A stretch of 6,155 bases of DNA from Nitrospinae bacterium CG22_combo_CG10-13_8_21_14_all_47_10. GTDB lineage: Bacteria; Nitrospinota; Nitrospinia; Nitrospinales; VA-1. The position numbers and the translations under genes are program-made. The notes beneath the pieces were generated by a model, which saw nothing but the letters and a program-made list of their open reading frames with translations, did no database searches and was not told the origin of the DNA. Positions 1 to 5,559 of this stretch are shown here, in pieces. The DNA is taken from NCBI GenBank assembly GCA_002786505.1, contig PCTK01000053.1:1-6155 (forward strand), read 5' to 3'. How positions within the stretch are numbered: position 1 is the stretch's first letter; every line of letters begins with the position of its first letter.

Positions 1-407
1 GCCGGGCTATTCAAGACCGGTTTCGGGAGGGGTATAAAAGAGTCGTTATCATTGGTTCAGACAGCCCTTCACTGCCTGTTTCCTATATACATCAAGCCTT
101 GGATTCTGATAAGGATATGGTTTTGGGGCCAAGTACGGATGGCGGTTATTACCTTATTGGCATGCGTGAAAAAGTGGCTGAGATTTTCGATGGCGTGAGT
201 TGGGGAACCGAGACGGTCTTGCGGGAAACGTGTGAGCACCTCGTGCAAAATGGGGTGGGGCTTGAACTTTTGCCGGTCTGGTACGATGTCGACAGCCCTG
301 AGGATTTAAAGTTTTTCAAAACCCATTTGGACCTCATTGAACAGGCCGGGCTTGGAAATGCCGGAGAAACGGGAAAACTTCTCAATGAAATTTTAGCCCC
401 CCGATAA
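1..407 (+). CDS. TIGR04282/DUF2064-family glycosyltransferase-like protein, 3' part (5' end outside window)
   Basis: The reading frame is open from base 3 to the TAA at 405-407 and shows 134 residues; the start lies upstream of the window. Visible motifs fit the TIGR04282/DUF2064 family (nucleotidyltransferase/GT-A fold, CofC-like). IIGSDSPSLP (visible residues 16-25) carries the Asp-containing nucleotide/metal-binding strand, LGPSTDGGYYLIG (41-53) is the family's most conserved block, and YDVDSPEDL near the C-terminus is the usual closing motif. Family members are about 200-230 residues, so roughly 80-100 residues are missing. Some relatives are annotated as arsenosugar biosynthesis glycosyltransferases, but the substrate here cannot be read from sequence. 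A TTG at 99 could look like a start, but the clear family motif upstream of it (48-80) shows it is internal. The stop is 48 bases before hisD in the same orientation, so the two may be co-transcribed. Confidence 0.85.
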   Translation, partial: RAIQDRFREGYKRVVIIGSDSPSLPVSYIHQALDSDKDMVLGPSTDGGYYLIGMREKVAEIFDGVSWGTETVLRETCEHLVQNGVGLELLPVWYDVDSPEDLKFFKTHLDLIEQAGLGNAGETGKLLNEILAPR

Positions 408-455
408 AAGTTATTGAGGCAGACCTTTTACTTTAACTGAACGGACTATATATAT

Positions 456-1745
456 ATGAAGCTTTGCAAGTTTACAGATTCGGATTATCAGGCAGTGGTC
501 AAGGCCTTGGAAAATCGCTCGGGCATGGATTTGTTCACCCACGATGAAACCGTCCGCAAGATATTGCAGGACGTGAAGGAAAGAGGCGACCCTGCCTTAT
601 TGGAGTATACCCACCGCTTTGACCGGCACAACCTTGAGCGGTTGCGGGTCACCCCTGATGAGATTCAACAAGCCTATGGGGGCGTGACCGGAGAAGAACT
701 CGCGGCACTGAAGGAAGCGGCAGAACGCATTCGCCGTTTCCACGAGCACCAGAAGCAGGAATCCTGGCGTTATGAGGAAGAGGGGATCACTTTGGGGCAG
801 TTGGTGAGGCCGCTTGCCACAGCGGGAATCTATGTTCCGGGCGGCAAGGCATCTTACCCTTCCTCGGTGCTGATGAACGCGATTCCAGCAAAGGTGGCAG
901 GAGTGGATCGCGTGGTCATGTGTTCGCCGTTTCCCGATGGTCAAACCCGGCCGCATGTTCTGGTTGCGGCGGATATTGCGGGAGTCACTGAAATTTATAA
1001 GGTGGGTGGGGCTCAGGCTGTAGCCGCGATGGCTTTTGGCACCGCGACTGTTCCGCAGGTGGACAAGATAGTTGGGCCCGGCAATATATTCGTAGCGCTG
1101 GCCAAACGCCTGGTGTTTGGAATCGTGGATATTGACATGATAGCGGGTCCCAGTGAAATCCTGATTGTGGCCGACCACAGTGCCAACCCGGTCTATGTCG
1201 CGGCAGACATGCTGTCGCAAGCCGAACATGATGAATCAGCGGTGCCGATTCTTGTGACTCCAGAGGAAGGGCTGGCCAGGGAAGTGATGGTCGAACTGGA
1301 GAGGCAGAAAATCACCCTGGGTCGCCAGTCTATTATGGAAGCTTCCCTGAGCACGCAGTGCCGGTTGCTGGTCACAGAGTCTCTTGAGGAGGCGGTGGAT
1401 TTGGCCAATCGTCTTGCCCCGGAGCATCTGGAACTGGCGTTGGAAGACCCGGAATACTGGTTGGAAAAGATCAAGAATGCGGGAGCGGTATTTTTAGGGC
1501 ATTACACACCGGAGGCAGTCGGGGATTACCTGGCAGGCCCCAACCATGTATTGCCCACCAGCGGCACGGCACGGTTTTCGTCACCGTTGGGGGTGTATGA
1601 TTTTGTGAAACGGACCAGCCTGATTTCTTATTCCCGCAAGGCTTTGGAAAAATGTGGCAAAACTGTAACATTGCTGGCCGAAATGGAGGATCTGGGAGCC
1701 CATGCGAATTCGGTCAAAATGCGTCTTGAAGAAGGTAAAAAATAA
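456..1745 (+). CDS. hisD: Histidinol dehydrogenase (HisD)
   Basis: HisD oxidises L-histidinol to L-histidine in two NAD-dependent steps, the last reactions of histidine biosynthesis, in the cytoplasm as a zinc-containing homodimer. The protein has 429 residues, normal for the family. Recognisable blocks in order are AGIYVPGGKASYPSSVLMNA (123-142), VGGAQAVAAMAFGT (183-196), VDKIVGPGN (202-210), the signature DIDMIAGPSEILIVAD (225-240), SQAEHDE (254-260), APEHLEL (321-327) and the AVGDYLAGPNHVLPTSGTAR region (354-373). By comparison with E. coli HisD the zinc ligands are Gln255, His258, Asp357 and His416, and the catalytic pair is Glu323-His324; all are present, so the enzyme should be active. 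The ATG at 456 gives the expected N-terminus, but there is only a weak GGA about 10 bases upstream and no real Shine-Dalgarno; a TATATATATAT run reaches into the start codon. No other his gene is visible. Confidence 0.97.
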   Translation: MKLCKFTDSDYQAVVKALENRSGMDLFTHDETVRKILQDVKERGDPALLEYTHRFDRHNLERLRVTPDEIQQAYGGVTGEELAALKEAAERIRRFHEHQKQESWRYEEEGITLGQLVRPLATAGIYVPGGKASYPSSVLMNAIPAKVAGVDRVVMCSPFPDGQTRPHVLVAADIAGVTEIYKVGGAQAVAAMAFGTATVPQVDKIVGPGNIFVALAKRLVFGIVDIDMIAGPSEILIVADHSANPVYVAADMLSQAEHDESAVPILVTPEEGLAREVMVELERQKITLGRQSIMEASLSTQCRLLVTESLEEAVDLANRLAPEHLELALEDPEYWLEKIKNAGAVFLGHYTPEAVGDYLAGPNHVLPTSGTARFSSPLGVYDFVKRTSLISYSRKALEKCGKTVTLLAEMEDLGAHANSVKMRLEEGKK

Positions 1746-1790
1746 ACTCAAAAACACCATCTTTTCAGGCCTTCAGGTGGCTATTTTGAC

Positions 1791-1819
1791 TTGACACTTT
1801 ATAAAGGCTATGTTCTAAT
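1791..1819 (+). promoter_or_regulatory. Strong sigma70-type promoter with extended -10 for the oxidase operon
   Basis: TTGACA (1791-1796) matches the -35 consensus 6/6. A 17-base spacer leads to TCTAAT (1814-1819), which matches TATAAT in 5 of 6 bases, and TG at 1811-1812 gives the TGn extended -10. The predicted transcription start is near 1826. It lies 46 bases after the hisD stop and points at the oxidase gene, with no gene in between. It is the only near-consensus promoter I saw in the window. Function is inferred from sequence match alone. Confidence 0.7.
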
Positions 1820-1827
1820 CACCATCA

Positions 1828-1850
1828 TTTTGGGCACTTGTGCGCCAAAA
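1828..1850 (+). repeat. Stem-loop at predicted mRNA 5' end
   Basis: TTTTGG-GCA pairs with TGC-(G)-CCAAAA around a CTTG tetraloop: nine base pairs with one bulged G at 1844. It starts about two bases after the predicted transcription start. Hairpins at the extreme 5' end commonly protect mRNAs from 5'-dependent decay. The following run is A's, not T's, so it is not a terminator for this strand. Confidence 0.5.
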
Positions 1851-1950
1851 AAAAGAGTGTAGCGTAAGGCTTAAAAGCCCATATAAAATTGTAAGTTACG
1901 GATTTTTTGGGAGCTTCGGGCTAGCGTCGGGTGAAAAACTGGAGGCGCAT

Positions 1951-1989
1951 TTGGTGGTGTCACCGGCACTGGGAAATTTGAGATTTTAG
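1951..1989 (+). CDS. Possible short leader ORF (12-13 codons)
   Basis: A GGAGG at 1941-1945 precedes a TTG (1951) and in-frame GTGs (1954, 1957). From the TTG the frame reads M-V-V-S-P-A-L-G-N-L-R-F and ends at TAG 1987-1989. Spacing from GGAGG is 5 bases to the TTG and 8 to the first GTG, both workable. The peptide has no known motif and no run of regulatory codons. A Shine-Dalgarno-like match can easily occur by chance in 300 bases, and the start would be non-ATG, so this is only a candidate leader peptide. Confidence 0.2.
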   Translation: MVVSPALGNLRF

Positions 1990-2033
1990 TGTAAAGACTT
2001 GCTTAAGATTCAGCTCAATTTAAAGAAGTCAGA

Positions 2034-2047
2034 TTGATTTAAATAAA
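2034..2047. promoter_or_regulatory. FNR/CRP-like site candidate
   Basis: TTGAT-N4-ATAAA matches the FNR consensus TTGAT-N4-ATCAA in 9 of 10 specified bases, with the correct four-base gap, and overlaps the left arm of the AT-rich inverted repeat. FNR/CRP-type control of a terminal oxidase would make sense. However, the site is over 200 bases downstream of the best promoter, so it would have to act as a repressor or roadblock, or serve a second, unrecognised promoter. The A+T-rich context lowers its weight. Confidence 0.25.
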
Positions 2048-2066
2048 ATTAGGTACCTTATTTAAA
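2038..2066. repeat. Perfect 9-bp AT-rich inverted repeat, possible operator
   Basis: TTTAAATAA (2038-2046) and TTATTTAAA (2058-2066) are exact reverse complements separated by 11 bases. The spacer includes most of the 8-base palindrome AGGTACCT (2051-2058). The element lies 54 bases before the oxidase start. It could be a protein-binding site or an mRNA hairpin. In such A+T-rich sequence a purely A/T palindrome is less telling than a mixed one. Confidence 0.45.
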
Positions 2067-2086
2067 AGTTTCGTATTACTAGCAAC

Positions 2087-2112
2087 GGATCCTGATCAGA
2101 TCCAAAAGGAGG
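2087..2112 (+). promoter_or_regulatory. Palindrome adjoining consensus Shine-Dalgarno of the oxidase gene
   Basis: GGAT (2087-2090) and ATCC (2100-2103) flank the perfect 8-base palindrome CTGATCAG (2092-2099), with one extra C at 2091. Together they form a near-perfect 16-base palindrome. It is followed two bases later by AAGGAGG (2106-2112), a full Shine-Dalgarno match placed 7 bases before the ATG at 2120. This ribosome-binding site is the strongest in the window and fixes the start. The palindrome could be an operator or affect ribosome access. Confidence 0.55.
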
Positions 2113-2119
2113 TTAAGCC

Positions 2120-4093
2120 ATGTTGGGGAAAAACAAGCGTAACATAGCGGCATTTTCACTGGGACTGATTCTGGCTATGGCCATGTATCTGGTTCCGGGC
2201 ATGACCAGCTCTGCGATTGCCAAGGAGGTGTTCGCGGAACAGGTTTTTGCTGAAGAAGCATTCGCCAAAGAAGTTCAGGCTGAAGAAGCCGTCGAAGGCG
2301 GGGGCGAGGCGGAAATTGAGTGGAGCCAGGACGTTTTCTATAAGGACTGGGAAGGTAACCCGCTGAAGGGTCCTGTGAGTGGATTTCCTGCTCCAGAACT
2401 TGGAGAGTCGGACTATAATAATTATGATTTCGCCCCGAGTCGGATGCTCCTCTGGGTTGCCAACCAACAGCACCTTTATTTCGGTAGCTTTGTTTTGGCG
2501 GTTCCGATTTTCTGTATGCTCATTGAGTTCATCGGGATTCGTTCCAAGGAAGAAGATCCGGTTATGGCCGCCAAGTATGATCGGCTGGCGCATGACCTGA
2601 TGAAGGTCAGCTTGACCGCTTATTCCTGGACAGCAATCCTCGGTGGTATCCTGCTTTTTACGTTCATCACATTGTTTCCGGGCTTCTTTAAGTATATGGC
2701 GGGAATTTTCCGTCCGGTTATGCATGTGTATGCGCTGATGTTCCTGGCTGAGTCTGGCGTTCTCTACGTCTACTATTACGGTTGGGACAAAATGAAAGAC
2801 GACAAATTCCTGAAATGGATTCATTGTAGTCTTTCGGTTCTGCTTAATCTCATCGGTACGGTTCTGATGTATCTGGCTAATTCCTGGGCGACCTTCATGC
2901 AGGCTCCCGGCGGAATTGACTCGCAGGGCCGATTTCTTGGAAATATCTGGCACGTTATTCATTCCACTCTTTGGAACCCGGTCGGTGTTCACCGAATTCT
3001 GGGCAACATCGTTTTTGGGGGTGGAATCGTTGGTGCGTATGCCGCTTATCATTACCTCACAGCTAAAACAGAAGAAGAGCGGGCTCATTATGACTGGGTT
3101 TGTTATGTCGCGATGTTTATCGCCATCTTCGGTCTGATTCCCCTGCCGTTCGCGGGCTATTGGTTGATGAAAGAGGTTTATGCTTTCCGACAGCAGATGG
3201 GTATCACCCTGATGGGTGGAATCATGGCTTGGTTGTTCATCATCCAGGCGGTAATGATTGGTCTGCTGTTCTTCGGAGCGAACTCTTATCTGCACAATGG
3301 TATGTCGCGGGTTAAAGGGTCGCACCGTTACATGAAGTATTGTAAATACATGATCCTTCTGTTGATCTGCTGTTTCACGATGTGGATGACCCCGCACACC
3401 ATTGTTATGACTCCGGCAGAGTTGAAAGCGATGGGTGGTGCGCAACATCCTGTTGTGGGTCACTTCGGTGTTATGTCGGCCAAGAACACGGCGGTTAACT
3501 TGATGATCACTTGTACGGTTCTTTGTTTCTTGTTGTACCAGAGAGCGAATAAGAAGATTAACGTGCCTTGGGCCACAGTGGGTAACTGCTGGATTGCGGC
3601 TATCTTCGTCGGCGCGGCTTGTAACATCATCTTCTTGGGTGTTTATGGTTATTTCCTCCCTGCTAACCAGCGGGTTGGGCTTTCCGTGCCTCAGGTGACC
3701 AGTACGCTGACAACCCTGTTTGCCGGTACGGCGATCAATATTTCCATGTTTAAGGATTCTGAATCTTATGGGGATATTCAATGGGGCACCCAGTCCAAGG
3801 TGGGAACTTATGCCATTTTCCTTCTGGCAATTTCTTTTACCTGGTTGATGGGTCTCATGGGTTACATCCGTTCCGCTGTTCGTCTGTTCTGGCACGTGAC
3901 GGAGGTTGTTCGTGATAACTCTGTAGACGCTTATACGCTTACCATTGGTGAAGCGGGCAAGATGCTTACCTTTAATACGCTATTTGTTTGGGTACAGTTT
4001 GTAGTTGTGTTCTGGGTAGGTAGTTTGACCGGTAAAAAAGCCGCGGCAAAAGCTCCGGAGGGTGTTCCGGTACCGGCTCAACAGCAACAATAA
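2120..4093 (+). CDS. Cytochrome bd-like oxidase subunit I-like membrane protein (CydA-related, nitrite-oxidiser type)
   Basis: This 657-residue protein is probably the haem-bearing core of a terminal oxidase. Residues 1-34 look like a Sec signal peptide (K4, K6, R7; hydrophobic 9-25; AIA before Lys35), followed by an acidic linker with a five-residue repeat (35-59). I count about 12 membrane segments, near 119-140, 163-187, 199-220, 235-255, 291-312, 326-349, 363-388, 408-428, 454-473, 483-511, 562-585 and 617-635. CydA-like features are His118 in the first core helix (position of the E. coli haem ligand His19), LAES with Glu211 followed by GWD (221-223), as in the proton-channel helix of CydA, and WNPVGVHR (285-292) matching the NPV segment near CydA His186. 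Differences from classical CydA (about 520 residues, nine helices) are the signal peptide, extra C-terminal helices, no evident Q-loop or GRQPW, and no cydB next door. The protein is rich in membrane His. The tail is Ala/Pro/Gln-rich. Family assignment is by recalled similarity to bd-like oxidases of Nitrospira/Nitrospina; substrate and catalytic activity are inferred. Confidence 0.75.
   Translation: MLGKNKRNIAAFSLGLILAMAMYLVPGMTSSAIAKEVFAEQVFAEEAFAKEVQAEEAVEGGGEAEIEWSQDVFYKDWEGNPLKGPVSGFPAPELGESDYNNYDFAPSRMLLWVANQQHLYFGSFVLAVPIFCMLIEFIGIRSKEEDPVMAAKYDRLAHDLMKVSLTAYSWTAILGGILLFTFITLFPGFFKYMAGIFRPVMHVYALMFLAESGVLYVYYYGWDKMKDDKFLKWIHCSLSVLLNLIGTVLMYLANSWATFMQAPGGIDSQGRFLGNIWHVIHSTLWNPVGVHRILGNIVFGGGIVGAYAAYHYLTAKTEEERAHYDWVCYVAMFIAIFGLIPLPFAGYWLMKEVYAFRQQMGITLMGGIMAWLFIIQAVMIGLLFFGANSYLHNGMSRVKGSHRYMKYCKYMILLLICCFTMWMTPHTIVMTPAELKAMGGAQHPVVGHFGVMSAKNTAVNLMITCTVLCFLLYQRANKKINVPWATVGNCWIAAIFVGAACNIIFLGVYGYFLPANQRVGLSVPQVTSTLTTLFAGTAINISMFKDSESYGDIQWGTQSKVGTYAIFLLAISFTWLMGLMGYIRSAVRLFWHVTEVVRDNSVDAYTLTIGEAGKMLTFNTLFVWVQFVVVFWVGSLTGKKAAAKAPEGVPVPAQQQQ
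2222..2296 (+). repeat. Five tandem 15-base units encoding a KEVFA-type pentapeptide repeat
   Basis: Just after the predicted signal-peptide cleavage site, residues 35-59 of the oxidase subunit form five consecutive five-residue units of the pattern Lys/Glu-Glu/Gln-Val/Ala-Phe-Ala. The first three are KEVFA, EQVFA and EEAFA; the last two diverge in the Phe/Ala positions. The DNA units have drifted more than the peptide, which suggests an older expansion. The segment is acidic and should lie in the periplasm, possibly as a helix or flexible spacer. Confidence 0.7.
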
Positions 4094-4105
4094 CTGCTAA
4101 CTTTA

Positions 4106-4134
4106 GCGGGGTTCCTGCTTGTGGGGAACCCCGC
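4106..4134 (+). repeat. Intercistronic hairpin without U-tract
   Basis: GCGGGGTTCC (4106-4115) and GGAACCCCGC (4125-4134) are perfect 10-bp complements with a 9-base loop, starting 12 bases after the oxidase stop. A rho-independent terminator would need a T-run after it, but the sequence continues ACCAATGTAATC. It is therefore more likely an mRNA stabilising or processing hairpin that sets different levels of the oxidase and the cytochrome, or at most a partial terminator. Confidence 0.75.
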
Positions 4135-4173
4135 ACCAATGTAATCTGAGGGTTCAGGAGAGAGAGGAGAACG

Positions 4174-5547
4174 ATGCTACCAGAGCAACATGATATTTTA
4201 TTTTCGTTTATTGCGATCCTGTTTGCCGTTTTTGCAGTTTTTGTTTTCGGCAATGTGGTCCAGGCCTGTAGGGAGAGAGAGGGAGTAAATAGCAGTTTGT
4301 GGGGCGGAATTTTTGGCGCCTTCGCAATCGGGTGTTTTTTGATGACGGTCCATATGTTCGACCTCGTCCAGAAAGACCAGTTGAAATTTTTCTTCTCGAC
4401 TTATCTGTGGGTGATTATCCTTATGTTGTTTTTTTGGGGAGCATTCTTCAAAAGCAACAAAATTGAAAGCCAATCCCCTCCGATCATTCGCGGATTTTTC
4501 TTTTGGACAACGGTTTCCCTTTTACTCGCTGGGTACACCAACTGGTTGCCGCAACAGCGCAGTGATCCACCACCCAAGCAGGCGGCGGTAGTGGGCGACC
4601 TGACCATGGAAGAATTTGCCGAAATGGGACGGGTCATTATCTTTGGCGCCAAGCAGGTTGCCGGTCAAAAATCAATCGGTAAAGGCCAGTGCCCTCTGTG
4701 TCACACGTTTGATCCGGGCGACAACATGGGCCGATGTCCGAACCTGTTCGGCGTTGAAGAAAGAAGCCATGCGCGGGTTAAAGAAGATCGCTACGCAACC
4801 AGCCCCATTGCTATCGGTGAAACAGAGCCAGCCGCGGGTATTGTGAAGGGTAAACCAGATCAAATTCCTGATGAATATAAAAGACAGCATGGTCCTGCTG
4901 AATTGATAGGTGAAGACTATTTGCGTGAATCCCTGATGTGTCCAACCTGTTACGTTGTGGAAGGGTTCGGTAAGGATAACGATACAAAAAGTCCCATGCC
5001 GGTCATCGTCAAGCCGCCAATCAGTTTGAGCCGGGTTGAAGTGAATGCGGTTGTGGCTTACTTGCAGTCCAAGGATACTCCTGGTGAATTCGCGGCCGTA
5101 ACGGTTCCGTTGCCGCAGGATGATCCTGGTAACACAGGCGGCGGCGCGGCAGTGGCCGCGGCTCCGGCGGAAGAGGAAGATCGGCCTGTGTTTGTCACTG
5201 GCAAAGAAGATATCCAGGCCATGATCAATACTTTAGGTTGTCCGCTTTGTCACACCATTCCTGGTGTTGAGGGTGCGGTGGGTGAGTTGGGGCCGAAGCT
5301 TCATGAGAAGATCAATGCTCCAAAACGCATCAAAGACCCGAATTACAAGGGTAAAGCGACCAATACTAAAGAGTATGTCCGGGAATCTATTTTAAATCCC
5401 GGCGCATACGTGGTCTTTAACGAAGAAGCGGGAGAGTCGTTCCCGGATGGTTTAATGCCTACAACCTTTGGCGAGATGCTTTCAGTTCAGGCTCTTGACA
5501 AACTTGTGGATTTTATTAGTCAGACCGAGCCTCCGGCTGGCAGTTAA
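4174..5547 (+). CDS. Membrane-anchored dihaem cytochrome c, probable oxidase partner
   Basis: The protein has 457 residues. The N-terminal part carries four membrane segments (about 8-28, 43-63, 72-92, 106-124). A linker leads to two cytochrome c domains that should lie in the periplasm. Domain 1 has CPLCH (Cys173, Cys176, His177) and a likely axial Met275 in SPMP; domain 2 has CPLCH (Cys356, Cys359, His360) and likely Met428 in LMPTTF. The domains look duplicated: EDYLRESLMCPTCYVV (247-262) corresponds to KEYVRESILNPGAYVV (399-414). An Ala/Gly/Glu-rich linker (about 315-337) separates them. Domain 1 has three extra cysteines, Cys188, Cys256 and Cys259. The start ATG has AGGAG 4 bases upstream (4165-4169). 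It lies 80 bases after the oxidase gene and 12 before the next one, so it is probably in one operon. It likely relays electrons from soluble cytochrome c to the oxidase core; this role is inferred from the neighbours. Confidence 0.88.
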   Translation: MLPEQHDILFSFIAILFAVFAVFVFGNVVQACREREGVNSSLWGGIFGAFAIGCFLMTVHMFDLVQKDQLKFFFSTYLWVIILMLFFWGAFFKSNKIESQSPPIIRGFFFWTTVSLLLAGYTNWLPQQRSDPPPKQAAVVGDLTMEEFAEMGRVIIFGAKQVAGQKSIGKGQCPLCHTFDPGDNMGRCPNLFGVEERSHARVKEDRYATSPIAIGETEPAAGIVKGKPDQIPDEYKRQHGPAELIGEDYLRESLMCPTCYVVEGFGKDNDTKSPMPVIVKPPISLSRVEVNAVVAYLQSKDTPGEFAAVTVPLPQDDPGNTGGGAAVAAAPAEEEDRPVFVTGKEDIQAMINTLGCPLCHTIPGVEGAVGELGPKLHEKINAPKRIKDPNYKGKATNTKEYVRESILNPGAYVVFNEEAGESFPDGLMPTTFGEMLSVQALDKLVDFISQTEPPAGS

Positions 5548-5559
5548 TAGGAGACAGCA

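Larger units (their letters stand above)
1826..2119 (+). promoter_or_regulatory. Long structured 5' leader of the oxidase operon, function unknown
   Basis: If transcription starts near 1826, the oxidase mRNA has a leader of about 295 nt. It is more A+T-rich than the flanking genes and holds several potential stems. These are a 5'-end hairpin (1828-1850), a compound stem with CGTAA 1863-1867 pairing TTACG 1896-1900 around an inner GGCT/AGCC hairpin (1868-1879) and followed by six T's at 1903-1908, a GGTG/CACC hairpin (about 1951-1966), a perfect 9-bp inverted repeat (2038-2066) and a palindrome beside the ribosome-binding site (2087-2103). I compared it by eye with cobalamin and cyclic-di-GMP riboswitches; it does not match them. 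It could be an unrecognised cis-regulatory RNA, an attenuator, a leader with a small ORF, or it could contain a separate small RNA. Structure is seen; a regulatory role is inference. Confidence 0.45.

Noticed and set aside
597..1229. A 210-codon open frame on the minus strand inside hisD
   Set aside because: hisD on the plus strand is certain from its motifs, and the antisense product has no known features.
1768..1787. Possible terminator of hisD: GGCC-N7-GGCT followed by ATTTT
   Set aside because: The stem is only four pairs including a G-T pair and the T-run is four bases, too weak to call. The adjoining TTCAGG direct repeat (1764-1769, 1772-1777) is short and may be chance.
1863..1908. 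Terminator-like stem followed by TTTTTT in the leader
   Set aside because: The outer stem is only five pairs, three of them A-T, with a large loop. It is kept as part of the leader description but not called as a terminator.
1941..1980. Cobalamin riboswitch suggested by CACCGGCACTGGGAA
   Set aside because: The short resemblance to the B12-box region is not supported by the other conserved riboswitch blocks.
2222..2230. AAGGAGGTG inside the oxidase coding region as an internal ribosome-binding site
   Set aside because: No suitable start codon follows at the right distance, and the bases encode the first repeat unit of the acidic linker. The upstream start at 2120 has its own perfect Shine-Dalgarno.
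2156..3895. A 579-codon open frame on the minus strand opposite the oxidase gene
   Set aside because: It is strikingly long, but the product is rich in His, Asn, Arg and Gln with no recognisable domain or membrane segment. The plus strand has a clear start, signal peptide and family motifs. The frame is explained as a shadow of codon use in the real gene.
4939..4953. CPTCY as a third haem c site
   Set aside because: The fifth position is Tyr, not His, and the segment aligns with NPGAY of the second domain rather than with a CXXCH motif.
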